The position numbers were made by a program, and so were the translations under genes. Below the pieces are notes generated by a model. It was not told the origin of the DNA. It searched no databases and saw only the letters and a program-made list of their open reading frames with translations. Shown here piece after piece: positions 48,957 to 59,262 of a DNA stretch of 64,000 nucleotides. The stretch is from assembly GCA_951394045.1 (NCBI GenBank), contig OX595991.1:1178001-1242000 (forward strand), in the 5' to 3' direction. This stretch comes from Nitzschia sp. DOCU1 (taxonomy: Eukaryota; Bacillariophyta; Bacillariophyceae; Bacillariales; Bacillariaceae). Every line of letters begins with the position of its first letter. The first letter of the stretch is position 1.

Positions 48957-50018
48957 ATGACGACCAACGTTCACCTACCTCTTTCGATCCTGCTGGATCA
49001 TGTTGCAAAATTCATTGGAGACAGACTGACATGGAATGCACTTTTTTCGGCCAACAAGGAGCTCTATGACTTGAGCCGAAATTCTATTTCCGTGTCGCCC
49101 CCTTGGCCACATGTCCGCTTACGAGTGGCCGATGGTCGGGCATGGTCCGTGGCTTTTGGAAAAGATTTCATTGCTTGTGGGACAGAGCGTGGACGAATCC
49201 AGATTTGGAGTACTCGGGATGGGAAAGGCCTATTGCTGCGCGACCACCACAAGCGAAGGGTACATTCGACCATCATCCATGAAAATCTATTGATAACAGG
49301 TTCCGAAGATGGTTCGGTGCTGATCTGGAAGACCCACGAGTGGGCGCATGGAAAGTCTCTGCAAGTACATAAAGGGAGCGTGAGTTGCATCTGTACTTGG
49401 ACCGATACCCCGAACAAGATTCGAATCGCGGCAGCTTGCGGTGATCGAAAGATACGGGTTTACTCGGTGTCAACATATACGCTTGAGTTTGCCCAGGATC
49501 CACACCTACCGATACTAGACATACTGAATAGGGGCCCCGTTCATGCAATTTGTAAGGTTGGAGACTACCTTGTAACCGGGGGCTTGGATGAGCAACTCCT
49601 CGCTTTGGATTTGGATGACCACCACCAGGGTTCCTCGTCTAACACCGAGTTGACATCCAGGGCCGTCCAGCTCCTGAATCTGGGTGACATTCGAAGCTTT
49701 GATGTGAAAAATGACACATTGGCCGTAGCATGTGGGAAGATTATCGTTCTCTTCAACAAAGGCTTGCGTAAAACGAAAGTGCTCAAGGGCCACCACAGCA
49801 ACATTCGATCACTGGCATTCTCGCCGGATGGAGAATTGCTAGCCTCAGCATGCAGTGATGGGAGTATTCGCCTGTGGAAAATATCAAATGAGTTTTGCAT
49901 AGAGAAATGGGAAGCGCATGATGGCTTCATCGTCTGCGCTATCGCCTTTCAGGGCTCCAAGCTGGTATCAGTGGGCTCTGATGGAACGATAGCAATCTGG
50001 GGCGTCCCGCGTTCATGA
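48957..50018 (+). CDS. WD40-repeat protein with F-box-like N-terminus
   Basis: Single exon, 353 residues. The N-terminus (LPLSILLDHVAKFIGDRLTW, then NALFSANKELYDLSR) reads like a short F-box. Beta-propeller repeats follow, marked by FIACGTERGRIQIW, LLITGSEDGSVLIW, IRIAAACGDRKIRVYS, LVTGGLDEQLLAL, LAVACGKIIVLFN, LAFSPDGELLASACSDGSIR and KLVSVGSDGTIAIW. About seven blades fit a single propeller. An SCF adaptor role is plausible; other WD40 roles cannot be excluded. It follows another F-box gene on the same strand, but they share no sequence that would suggest tandem duplication. Confidence 0.87.
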   Translation: MTTNVHLPLSILLDHVAKFIGDRLTWNALFSANKELYDLSRNSISVSPPWPHVRLRVADGRAWSVAFGKDFIACGTERGRIQIWSTRDGKGLLLRDHHKRRVHSTIIHENLLITGSEDGSVLIWKTHEWAHGKSLQVHKGSVSCICTWTDTPNKIRIAAACGDRKIRVYSVSTYTLEFAQDPHLPILDILNRGPVHAICKVGDYLVTGGLDEQLLALDLDDHHQGSSSNTELTSRAVQLLNLGDIRSFDVKNDTLAVACGKIIVLFNKGLRKTKVLKGHHSNIRSLAFSPDGELLASACSDGSIRLWKISNEFCIEKWEAHDGFIVCAIAFQGSKLVSVGSDGTIAIWGVPRS

Positions 50019-50418
50019 CAGAGGATTCATGCAAGGCGCTGGAAAAATTGTAAACTTCAGTGTGACTAATGATAAATTACTACTATTGTCGTCCTCGGTA
50101 TCATCTACCAATCTTCTGGATGATCGGATGACCACGTCGCCTTTCTTCTGTTGAATCTCTCCGCCGGAGATATCGAGGCTGTTGACGCGGCTATCATTCG
50201 TTAGGCAATGATTCAGATTTCGATCTCGTGTCACCCCACGACGAAGACCGCACCAATACCGTGCTCTCCCCATTACGAACTAAACAATATCTGCGATATA
50301 CGTGGCCGCGGACCGCGCCGCTTCGCGATTTGCTCCAAGTATACGTATTCGAATTGATTGCCAACAGGAAGCCACAGAAAAATAGGGATATACCAAGTGC
50401 AATGTTCGAAAGTACTTG
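50019..50418. other. Convergent 3' region
   Basis: It lies between the WD40 gene stop and the small membrane protein stop. Nothing was recognised. Confidence 0.4.
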
Positions 50419-50994
50419 TCAAAAGCGTTCAGGAAGTACCAACTTTGCGCACACAGCCAAGGTAAAAGAGAGCGTCAAGCCAAGCAACATGCCCACAGTC
50501 CAGTTTGCCGAGTTGAGGGCAACATGACCGGCGGAGCTACAGGACTCCTCGCCGCGGTGTTTGCACTTCTTTAAGATTGCACGGGCCTTAAGAGTAATGT
50601 AGATGAAAAATAGAACGTCCACGAAGAAGAGATGATAGGACAATTCGTAAAAGAAAAGGTTACTCAAATTTTCCACTTGAATACGAGGCAGTATGGCGTG
50701 GTGAACGGAAGGTTCCCCTTCTCGTCCATCTGAAACAACTTGGGTTGTGATGAATTCGACGTAGCCGTGGCGTATGCTAGCGATATAGGCAGCTTCCACC
50801 ACGCTGCCGAATAGAAATCCAGCAAGCAGAAACTTGACCTTGATTCCACCAAGAGCGATTTTAACTACCTTGGAGAAAAGTGGCTCTTCTCCGCCTTGAG
50901 GAGGCGCCAGTTGACTTCTTGATTTGCTTACAAGGAGTGGCTCAGATATTGGGGCAGAGGCGTTGATGGTGCTTTCAGAGGTGAATACCATCAT
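50419..50994 (-). CDS. Small multi-pass membrane protein (191 aa), unknown
   Basis: Single exon from ATG 50994. A polar N-terminus of about 45 residues precedes three hydrophobic segments: VKFLLAGFLFGSVVEAAYIA, FFYELSYHLFFVDVLFFIYI and WTVGMLLGLTLSFTLAVCAK. A basic loop with Cys (KKCKHRGEESC) separates the second and third. No family was recognised, and no targeting peptide is obvious. The composition is plausible for a real gene, and it is divergent from the DONSON gene. Confidence 0.6.
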   Translation of the reverse strand: MMVFTSESTINASAPISEPLLVSKSRSQLAPPQGGEEPLFSKVVKIALGGIKVKFLLAGFLFGSVVEAAYIASIRHGYVEFITTQVVSDGREGEPSVHHAILPRIQVENLSNLFFYELSYHLFFVDVLFFIYITLKARAILKKCKHRGEESCSSAGHVALNSANWTVGMLLGLTLSFTLAVCAKLVLPERF

Positions 50995-51712
50995 TGTTGG
51001 TGGGTATGCTTCTTGAAATTGGTTGGCGTCGTCGATTTGTGCTACACCGCTGTAGGTCGCTTGCTCTCGGGCAAACTCGAACCCAGTTATTATCTACCAG
51101 TAGCGAAAGGCCATGCGTTTTATTTGCAAAGTGCAGCGAAGTCTTTGTGTGCTGAGCTACGTCAAAGTATCATAGCTTGCGCTGGCGAGTGACATTTTTT
51201 ATTTGCATATAGTTTGATGTGGCGAACCAATAACGGGAAAGAGCGAAATGTTCGCGGCACCACAATGGCGGTACTTCGGAATTATTAACAGAAGGGATTA
51301 GATATCCCAACGGAACTTATTCCCCGAAATGCCATCTAAAACTCAATTGAAAAGCAACGCGGAACGCACTTTGGGGCCCCGACATGCGCGCAATTTGCGT
51401 TTTGGGAGTGCTCCACTAACATATGCCTGGCGGAGATCGCGCCCGGCAGCCTAACTTTTGGAATCCGGAATCTTTGCTACAGCAAGCGTCGCTTCCAATG
51501 ACAAAATCTCCCGCCAACGCGCTTGGAAGCAACATTTTCAAAACGACAATGAAACAACATAAAAGTCCAACAACCTCCCTACATTGTATTTCCGCAAGAC
51601 TCTCGACTCGTGATATTATTAGTATTATCATCCTTTTCATCGTTTGTGTTTCGCGTCTCTCGGGGACTCGTCGCGCTGCCAGCGAGTAGGAGAAGTTTGC
51701 AGCTCTTGCAAA
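50995..51712. other. Divergent promoter region
   Basis: It lies between the small membrane protein and the DONSON-like start. An ATG-initiated 88-codon frame at 51423-51689 overlaps the probable 5' leader of the DONSON gene and could be an upstream ORF. No domain was recognised. Confidence 0.4.
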
Positions 51713-54331
51713 ATGACCAGCAAGAATAATCTGCCCACGGCACCACCGCCCGAGGCGTTTCGCGCTAGTGCATCGGACTCTCTTGAACAACAACAGCAAA
51801 GCACATCACTCCCGAGCCCCACCAAACGTTCCCGAAGTGAAATGCCATCTTATTTGCACGGAGAGCCTTCCATGGTGGACGATTCCACACGAGAACAACA
51901 GCCTACAATTTCTGCAGCAGTACCCCCACCCCCACCAGCCCTCGTTCGACGAAACCATTCCATAGACACTGCTACTACTCAGCAACGAAAGCCGATGAGA
52001 CGCCGATCCTCTTTGTTTGATAGTTTACCTGCCAAAAGTCGAGGGGCGTCCACCTTATCCTTTCAGGCAGTCATACCTGAAACGAGACAATCCCCGCCAT
52101 TATCCATGACACGCTTCTCTGGAAATTCCACATTGCTGGCCGAAGATTTGACCAGTCGCAACATGCCACCGGTGGCCACTGCGGAGGATGAGGACGATGA
52201 TGTGTCCATGTCTTCTTCGTTTTCACCCCAAAAGAAGCGTCCACGAGGATCCCTGTTTGGAGCCGTCATGGAAAAACTTGGAGGCAGCAGTAGCAGCAAA
52301 GCACAACAAATGCCGCCGCCTGGAACACCCCAAAAAGAGGAATCAACATCCAAATTACCGGGCTTTTTGAGTCCTTCAGGTAAATCCATTATGAATATTG
52401 TCAACAAATTTGTAATGCACAGTCCCTTTCGATTTCAATCGCCACCCAAGAAACGACGATTGTTATCACGTGAGGAGGAGGATGCATCCAATCAGTCGTC
52501 GTATTCTTTCAACAAGCCACCACAACAATCCAAATTTGTATCGACGCCGTCTCCCAACCATAAAAGGACTGCGATGAATGAAGATTCCATGTCGAGTTTA
52601 CACGATGATGCCAATTGGAGGGAGGCTCCCCTACACAATGGACAAGCAGAAATTATGGATTGGACCATTCGACAAGCATGGCAATTGGAATGCCATCCAC
52701 CCGAAAAAATCACGGCTATTGTAAATTCACGACAGGTCCGACGAGCACTCGAATACTGGCACTACCAGGACAGTGGTATTGTGAGTAATGACGATTTTGA
52801 TCCATCATCTGGCCGTCGTCCTGACGAAACATTCGGAAAGAAAAAGGATTTCAACAAAAAGCAGTCACTATCTGAAAAAGTGCTACAAGGGGCAACTATG
52901 ATAAAGGGGAAAGGCGTAGGTACTGCTCTTTCAGAGACGACGGCGTCCAAATTCGACCCGACTAAAAAGGTGGACAACAACAACATCAAGGATCCAGCCG
53001 AAGAATTGGCGGGACGATTGATCAAAAGTGTCAAGGCAAAAGCAACAACAACAGGGGGGAGCAAGAAAACGGGGTTGGGACAACATACAAATACTGATTA
53101 TCATGACACTCAGACCTCAAGCGACCCAAGAATTCGAGCATGGCAACAAGCCTTTCGATCGCTGTACATGCAATGGTGTGGGCGTATTATTGAGGAAACG
53201 GCACAAGAAAACATTACTACGGCACTCCTTTTGGATTGCTACTTTTATGGCGTGGCGGAAGATCATGTGGTCCTCTTTCGTGTAGATGCCGCCAGTCACA
53301 AGCACGGCTACGTTCCCCGTGTTCTATTGTCGGCCAGCGAGGATTCGTTTCTTCAAGACCTGCGTGGTCTAGTAGGTATTGAGAACATTGCCGTCTTGAA
53401 GGATCCCATTCAAGAATGGCTCGCGACAAAACAACAGCAAGAAGACGAGGAGCTACGACAAAAGCAGGCTCTTCCCATGAGCCCTACCGTCAAGGCGGAT
53501 CTTGAGGCCCTTCGCAAAGCCCAAGCCTACGGGGAAGTGGCAGGAGCTGATGTCTCGATCAAAATCAAAGCCAAAAAGAATGACCCAGCAAATACGCAAG
53601 ATTCACCGAAAGAGCAACAGGGCATTACCGTTGTGGGTTATGACAATGTGGCGGCCTTTTTCGAAGTTTATTTCAATCGCTTGGGGCAAGTGATGAATTG
53701 TGACCATCAGTCTCGGCGCCGCCTCCCCCAGTTGTTTTGTCCGCGAGAACTCGGTCCCTTTATGCATGGGTCTCTGAAATCGCTTCAAGTTCGCCCCGTC
53801 AAGGTCGCAAACGAAAAGTCCAATGAGAAATCGTCATCACCTTCGATGGTTACTGGCACTGTGGAAATTCAGGCAACCGTCATTCTACCGAGCATCATTC
53901 GACGACTGGTGGCACTGTCGGCCAGCACACTGATTCAGTTACATTCAGTCACAAGTGCAGAGGGAACCAGTCCCGACACGTCGGCTCCCTTAGCTATTCG
54001 ATCCCCATCGAGAGAGGTGGACGGTGTGCATCATCAGGCTGGAAGTCATTATTTCGTGCTGCACGCCTCCGATGATAACAAAGCGGGAGAGCATACCAGG
54101 ATAGAGCAACCCCTCACCATCAAACAGGGTGGTGTAGAGCAAGCATCGCTACTATTTAATGGAATTCGCCAACAAAAGGCACCAAAGGAAGAAATGCCGC
54201 AATTGGATTCCCGGCTGGAGAATGATAAGAAGGAACTGCACGAGTTTCAAACGGGCAAATCTTTGCAACTTGTCGTCTGGGATATCTCCCGAAGCAATGT
54301 GGCGGCTTGCAAAGTTGGAAGTATCGTCTAG
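51713..54331 (+). CDS. DONSON: DONSON homologue (replisome assembly/fork protection)
   Basis: Single exon, 872 residues from ATG 51713. The first 300 residues are disordered, with Pro/Ser and basic patches (KRSRSEMPS, KKRPRGSLFG, PPKKRRLLS) that could be nuclear localisation signals. The conserved region begins MDWTIRQAWQLECHPPEKI with RRALEYWHYQDS. It continues with IRAWQQAFRSLYMQWCGRII, LLLDCYFYGVAEDHVVLFRV and LRGLVGIENIAVL. It ends with GPFMHGSLKSLQVRP, the counterpart of the DONSON G-P-I-M-P-H-S-L-H-S-L block. DONSON helps deliver GINS to MCM during CMG helicase assembly and stabilises forks (known in animals). Identification rests on motif order, not on a search. RPA70 lies 9 kb upstream. 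Confidence 0.8.
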   Translation: MTSKNNLPTAPPPEAFRASASDSLEQQQQSTSLPSPTKRSRSEMPSYLHGEPSMVDDSTREQQPTISAAVPPPPPALVRRNHSIDTATTQQRKPMRRRSSLFDSLPAKSRGASTLSFQAVIPETRQSPPLSMTRFSGNSTLLAEDLTSRNMPPVATAEDEDDDVSMSSSFSPQKKRPRGSLFGAVMEKLGGSSSSKAQQMPPPGTPQKEESTSKLPGFLSPSGKSIMNIVNKFVMHSPFRFQSPPKKRRLLSREEEDASNQSSYSFNKPPQQSKFVSTPSPNHKRTAMNEDSMSSLHDDANWREAPLHNGQAEIMDWTIRQAWQLECHPPEKITAIVNSRQVRRALEYWHYQDSGIVSNDDFDPSSGRRPDETFGKKKDFNKKQSLSEKVLQGATMIKGKGVGTALSETTASKFDPTKKVDNNNIKDPAEELAGRLIKSVKAKATTTGGSKKTGLGQHTNTDYHDTQTSSDPRIRAWQQAFRSLYMQWCGRIIEETAQENITTALLLDCYFYGVAEDHVVLFRVDAASHKHGYVPRVLLSASEDSFLQDLRGLVGIENIAVLKDPIQEWLATKQQQEDEELRQKQALPMSPTVKADLEALRKAQAYGEVAGADVSIKIKAKKNDPANTQDSPKEQQGITVVGYDNVAAFFEVYFNRLGQVMNCDHQSRRRLPQLFCPRELGPFMHGSLKSLQVRPVKVANEKSNEKSSSPSMVTGTVEIQATVILPSIIRRLVALSASTLIQLHSVTSAEGTSPDTSAPLAIRSPSREVDGVHHQAGSHYFVLHASDDNKAGEHTRIEQPLTIKQGGVEQASLLFNGIRQQKAPKEEMPQLDSRLENDKKELHEFQTGKSLQLVVWDISRSNVAACKVGSIV

Positions 54332-54378
54332 CTAATTCACGTTGCTTTAATTGAATACTCTACTCTTCTGCTACCGAC

Positions 54379-56925
54379 TCATTGCTCGGCCTGTGCCTTT
54401 CCCCAGTTCTCATCAGGTTTAGGTAGCTTAAAGGAAGGGTCGTCCCTCCTCCAGTGCGCCCCAGCCATGGCGAGCAGCAGATCTGGCCGATCTTTCGGTG
54501 GGTAGGCTTGAGTGTATTCTTTCATTATTTGTTGGTAATTACCTTCATGAATGTCGGCAATGTATACAGTGGCCGCCATTCGCATTTGCTTCGAAATGCG
54601 ATAGTCGACGGCTGATGTGGCGTGATAGCAGTCGTCACCTACCATGGAAGCAACATCATATTGATAACGTAGTCGTCCGACATCGTCATCACTCCTAGAA
54701 CCATCTTGACGCAAATCCAGTTCGGGGCCGGTCTCATTGGCCAACAGTAGAGGAATGATCATGTTGAACACTTTGTCACCCGTTTCAGTGACATCGTAGT
54801 GCAAAAACCCTTTGTTGCAGTGAGAAACGCCGATAAAGGTTAGATGATAGACCGCGAGGCCCTCCATGCCAAGTGCCCCCCCCACTCGTTGAAGAATCTC
54901 GTCGAAACCAGCAGCGCTTAGCGCCTTGAGATAGTCTTCATGTGCCTTTCCATCGGCCGGACTGATCCAGTGCATGTTGGATTTCCAGTGTGACTCGGGT
55001 CGATGAATGTACCAATTTAAGCCGTTGAAAACAACTTTGGCATCGTCGTCTGGCTGGAATGCGTTTCCTCGGTAGGTGAGATCCCGGAAAGCCTCCGTAA
55101 TTCCCAAGCGGTTCGCATATTCCAAAAGTACTTCTCGGATCAGAGGCGAGAGTCCAATAAGATAAGCATTGGCCGATACAACTGTACCGTCAATTTTCCA
55201 CGTGATTGGTTCCAGCTGTCCAGGTGCCAACGTTTCTTGCAAAAAGTCCCCCATTGGATTCGCATCCATCATCATCCACGAATCAGGGTACATATTCAAC
55301 CGGACACCGATCTCGTGGCGAAACGAAGCAGGCAGGTGGTGGTCCATTGTGTATTCTCGGTCAGTAAGTTGAATGGCGTACGATGGAACACGGCTTACAG
55401 CCAGTGATTCCTTGGGTAGTTTGCAATGCTCAGGAACCAGCAAATTAGGCATATCGAACACTTCCACATCGTAAAACTTCCTGACGCTGGATGCATATCG
55501 GTTCAGCAGCGCGCACGGGCGAAGGCAGCCCATATTTTCCGCTGTCCAAAACATGTGAAGTTCTTCTTCGTCATCGTCATCATTCTCGATGTCGTCATCT
55601 TCCGGTTTAAAGTAACAGGCTGTCTCAATATTTGCAGGGTACGGGTTGGTTTCTTCCTCTTTATCAAGACGAAAATCATCGTCGAGATGAGCCGCCTGGA
55701 ACTCCAGGGCACTCTGATATTCATTACTGCCTTCGGGCGCACTCCAGTTTCGTAAGTGAGCCTCCCAAGCTCGTTGCCACTCCAGCCCATAGTCCAGAAA
55801 AATTTCTTCGCCCGGCTCAATATCACGCAACGCAATGTAATCCACTGCCAGGTCTGGTCTGGACTGCTCCAGTATGTCGTAGGCCGTCGTTTCCAAAAGT
55901 TTGCGGTTCATGAGCTTTGTACTTGACCAGTCCAATATTGCGTTGGCTTGTTGTCCCCCATGATTATGATTGATGTAATTCACACCCGGTCCATATGGTA
56001 AGAGCAGGACGGTAGAGTTGGGATGACCCAACGCGTAGTTTAGCAGCAGATTGTGATGCACTACTTCGTCGGTATACACCAATCGCCCGAGTTTCTCAAA
56101 TTGACCATTAATTTCCATTTGCGAACGATCGACCGCAACGACGGGGGATGTGGCAATGACACCCCCTTGTTTCACGAATCGCTTGGCGAACGCCCCCAGT
56201 CCAACATTGGGCAAGGTCGATCGTCGGACCAAAAGTGTATCAAGGCAAATACCTTCCGAACGCAACAGAGAAACTGGCTTTTGAATAAGCGGTTTGAGAT
56301 ATTCTGAAAATTCAAAGTCGGTGTTGATTGAGTTTTTGTTCATTTGAGATGGGCAGTCTGTGAACAACTCTCTCCCAGCCTTGAGATCGGTCGTGACTTC
56401 CCAGCCATCCAAACTGCGATAGCTAAAACTTCCGGTTGTGGCATCCTTGGATCGATGAACCCCTAGGCTATCATATTTGACAGCAGCGTTGGAAACCATG
56501 GATATTGTGGCCAAGTCTGCGGAACACTGAATCAGAGACGCAATGCCGGGCACCCACGCTTGGTTTTGAAAATAGTTTTGTAAATACAAATCTGGTTGAA
56601 AGTCGCCCGTAAATGCCAGATCATGCCACGGGGACCACTCATTTGTGTTGGCATCGAAAATGGGAATCACTATATCGCTGTAGTGCAATATTTCTCCTTC
56701 TATCAAGTCGACGCCCGTAAACAGACCCCATTCGCCTGCGATCAACGACGATTCCGCAAGCCACAGGCCGCACGAGGTAGAGTCGTCGGCACTGTCGTTG
56801 CCATCAATGATAAAAGACGTGCCCTGGGGACTGACGGCTGCCTCTGCCCCCTTTGCCTCCAAGGCAGTGGAAAGGGAAAGCAGAACGATCAAGAAGTGCG
56901 CCCTTCGACTTGTAGTACCATTCAT
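54379..56925 (-). CDS. Secreted SET-domain protein with C-terminal 2OG-oxygenase-like domain
   Basis: Single exon, 848 residues. ATG 56925 gives a signal peptide (SRRAHFLIVLLSLSTALEAK). The SET domain spans about 230-385: LPNVGLGAFAKRFVKQGGVI, LLLPYGPGVNYINHNHGGQQ with the N-Y-I-N-H-N pocket (316-321), and EPGEEIFLDYGLEW with the catalytic Tyr region. An acidic linker with CYFKPEDDD follows. The C-terminal part has GFLHYDVTETGDKVFNMIIP with H709-x-D711 and a later H769 (DDCYHATSAVDYR), then MRMAATVYIADIH, a layout that fits a 2OG-Fe(II) dioxygenase. A lysine methyltransferase domain with an oxygenase-like domain in the secretory path or plastid is unusual. The stop codon is 47 bp from the convergent DONSON stop. 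Confidence 0.83.
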   Translation of the reverse strand: MNGTTSRRAHFLIVLLSLSTALEAKGAEAAVSPQGTSFIIDGNDSADDSTSCGLWLAESSLIAGEWGLFTGVDLIEGEILHYSDIVIPIFDANTNEWSPWHDLAFTGDFQPDLYLQNYFQNQAWVPGIASLIQCSADLATISMVSNAAVKYDSLGVHRSKDATTGSFSYRSLDGWEVTTDLKAGRELFTDCPSQMNKNSINTDFEFSEYLKPLIQKPVSLLRSEGICLDTLLVRRSTLPNVGLGAFAKRFVKQGGVIATSPVVAVDRSQMEINGQFEKLGRLVYTDEVVHHNLLLNYALGHPNSTVLLLPYGPGVNYINHNHGGQQANAILDWSSTKLMNRKLLETTAYDILEQSRPDLAVDYIALRDIEPGEEIFLDYGLEWQRAWEAHLRNWSAPEGSNEYQSALEFQAAHLDDDFRLDKEEETNPYPANIETACYFKPEDDDIENDDDDEEELHMFWTAENMGCLRPCALLNRYASSVRKFYDVEVFDMPNLLVPEHCKLPKESLAVSRVPSYAIQLTDREYTMDHHLPASFRHEIGVRLNMYPDSWMMMDANPMGDFLQETLAPGQLEPITWKIDGTVVSANAYLIGLSPLIREVLLEYANRLGITEAFRDLTYRGNAFQPDDDAKVVFNGLNWYIHRPESHWKSNMHWISPADGKAHEDYLKALSAAGFDEILQRVGGALGMEGLAVYHLTFIGVSHCNKGFLHYDVTETGDKVFNMIIPLLLANETGPELDLRQDGSRSDDDVGRLRYQYDVASMVGDDCYHATSAVDYRISKQMRMAATVYIADIHEGNYQQIMKEYTQAYPPKDRPDLLLAMAGAHWRRDDPSFKLPKPDENWGKAQAEQ

Positions 56926-57230
56926 GCTACTAACGACTGTTGAAGATGCAAGCAACACAAATGAAATATGGCATGAAGATGAGAGCAAGGATTGCGAGAA
57001 GGAAAGATGTTCTCGCCGATCTCGAACGTCACAGCGCGCCAAAAAGTTCGAATTTGTAACCAGTACATAGAACCGAGTGCACGTGCCAACCCGATCGAGG
57101 GCCGTTGGGTCGACAACGTTAGAATGGGATATCGAGCTGCTTCCAACGCTCTCTTAACCTCCCATTCTTAAGGAAGTCCAACGGGTCGATCGACATTGAG
57201 GTCTCGTCGACGGCGGCATGTTGATGGTCT
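56926..57230. other. Short divergent promoter region
   Basis: It lies between the SET-protein and methyltransferase starts. No feature was recognised. Confidence 0.4.
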
Positions 57231-59042
57231 ATGATGCACGATCTTACTCTATCTCATCCCTGTTCCATTTTTCCTTTGCTTCATTACTCGGGGTCGATTT
57301 GTGTCACCATGCCCCCTCCCTCGCCCCCTCCTCCTCCTCCTCAGCAACAGCAACAAGATGATATTATGATTCGACGTCGCGAAAAACGGCGTCACTTGAC
57401 GTCTCATTCGATGGATTTGCGCGATCCGTACTCGGTCATTGCCCTTGCCATTCGATTTGACGAAAGTATGGATGATGAATCTCTACTACAAGTTCCGCTG
57501 GAATCTGGACCCATTTATAATCCAAAAGCCTTTGCCAATGCTCTCTTGAATTTGCAAAAGGAAACCACAATACCCGCACCGCGGCTGCCAACGAATTCTC
57601 GAAGTAAAGTGTTACCACGACCACCCCGAGAGCCCAAACAAGCGATTACTCCAGTGATTTTGTCCGGTTTAGTAGCCGCGATTCAAGATCAAAATGATGA
57701 TGACGACGATGAAGATAATAATATCAAGGGTCCATCCGCTATTGAACTAGTGGCATATTGTCGTTCGATGCGACGTGCTGCCTTGACGCGTCTACGCCTT
57801 CGCCGTCAGCGGCGGCGTGTGCAACGAAATGTGACTCCCTTTGTTCTTTTGGGCATTTTATTGACGTTGGTGGTGTGGAGTACGTCGAGTATTCGAATGG
57901 CACTGGACAAGTATGGATTTGTGGTGGGGTCTTGTCAATCTTCGAAAGCGTGTCGTTTGGCGGCCACACGAGTCTGGGAATACTGTGATCCTTCTCATCG
58001 GCTGGTGATTCCCAATTGTAAACTGGATTCCTGTCCCGTGGTGGATGGACAGCTCGAATATCCCCTATATGCCATGCACACTCTCTTTCGTGTTTCGTAT
58101 ATGCGCCTTTCAGAAATTGACTATCCGCGCAAACCCTCTCAACGAATCTGGCCTCTACGAAGACAGCAGTCATCGCCAAGGCAATCCGAAATTCGATGGC
58201 TGGGAGAGACTGTCATTAATCGCATTATCCGCGAAACGCTCTCGGAAGTGCTTCCATTGAATACCCCCGTCAATTTGCTGGACGCTGGATGTGGGATTGG
58301 TGGAACCTTGTATGCCATGTTGGATAGTCAAGTGCCTCCCACCAACACGTTTTCGTATCATGGCATTGCGTTGAGCGCACCGGAAATCATTCAAGCCCGC
58401 CAGTATCTAGCCCTGCACGAATTGGATGCACCCGAAGCAGCCACCAAGACCAACAGCGAAATTATGTTTGAACAGCGGGATTACGATGAACCGTTCCATC
58501 AAACCTACAACGTCATTGTGGCAGTGGAATCGCTGGCATTCAGCCCCAATATTTCGCATACTCTTCACAATATGGCGTCAGCCTTGCAAAGTAAGGGCGT
58601 ACTTATTATCATGGAAGACATCATATCAACATGGGTGTCGGAGGATGACGCTGACGAGCTCCGAGAAACTCTTGGAACCCCGTCTCTAATGACTTACCCC
58701 CAATGGGAAGACATGATATTATCGGTCCCAGGACTACGAGTACACCAAAATCCGTTTGATTTGACCATTGAGTTTGATATGAGTGCGTGGCTTCGAGAAG
58801 AGCCCGGCGAGGGATTCTTGAATGCTTGGAGTGATTGGCGGTATCGTATCGCTCAACATTTGGTGAGGTCTTGGACAGCTTGGTTTGGGAGTGGTGGCAA
58901 GGGGTCGGACAAAGATTCGCCTTTGCCGATCATGCAGCTGGTACAAAATCTTGCCGAGAAGACACGATCTGCTGTGGCTCGACAACAAGCCTACCGACGC
59001 GCTGACTTGAGCTATTTCTTTATTGTCGTTAGCAAAAAGTAG
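57231..59042 (+). CDS. Membrane-anchored SAM-dependent methyltransferase
   Basis: Single exon, 603 residues from ATG 57231; ATG 57309 (MPPPSPPPP) is an alternative start that drops 26 residues. A proline/glutamine-rich, basic N-terminus precedes an Arg-rich stretch (RLRLRRQRRRVQ) and a TM helix (VTPFVLLGILLTLVVWSTSS), so it is type II. The lumenal part has cysteines (VGSCQSSKACRLA, NCKLDSCPV). Then comes a class I methyltransferase with motif I NLLDAGCGIGGTLYAM, the YHGIALSAPEI post-I block, EQRDYDEPF, NVIVAVESLAFSPNI and VLIIMEDIIS. The arrangement resembles small-molecule or lipid C/O-methyltransferases such as the sterol/gamma-tocopherol type. The substrate cannot be assigned. Confidence 0.85.
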   Translation: MMHDLTLSHPCSIFPLLHYSGSICVTMPPPSPPPPPPQQQQQDDIMIRRREKRRHLTSHSMDLRDPYSVIALAIRFDESMDDESLLQVPLESGPIYNPKAFANALLNLQKETTIPAPRLPTNSRSKVLPRPPREPKQAITPVILSGLVAAIQDQNDDDDDEDNNIKGPSAIELVAYCRSMRRAALTRLRLRRQRRRVQRNVTPFVLLGILLTLVVWSTSSIRMALDKYGFVVGSCQSSKACRLAATRVWEYCDPSHRLVIPNCKLDSCPVVDGQLEYPLYAMHTLFRVSYMRLSEIDYPRKPSQRIWPLRRQQSSPRQSEIRWLGETVINRIIRETLSEVLPLNTPVNLLDAGCGIGGTLYAMLDSQVPPTNTFSYHGIALSAPEIIQARQYLALHELDAPEAATKTNSEIMFEQRDYDEPFHQTYNVIVAVESLAFSPNISHTLHNMASALQSKGVLIIMEDIISTWVSEDDADELRETLGTPSLMTYPQWEDMILSVPGLRVHQNPFDLTIEFDMSAWLREEPGEGFLNAWSDWRYRIAQHLVRSWTAWFGSGGKGSDKDSPLPIMQLVQNLAEKTRSAVARQQAYRRADLSYFFIVVSKK

Positions 59043-59262
59043 CTAAAACATTTCGTTACATGCTACCTGAACATCTTGATGTAAATCCATCTCTATGTGT
59101 GTTCTCTAATGCCATACATATCAAAATGCAGGAACGGCAACAAGACGAGAGCTTCCCCTCTATCGTCTCTGTAGTGGAATACAAAATAAAGGTGCCGGTG
59201 GCGAACGAGCGTCGTCCGCCACCAATTTGGTACCGGCCTGCCCCGAGGCTCCTCACGTTAGC

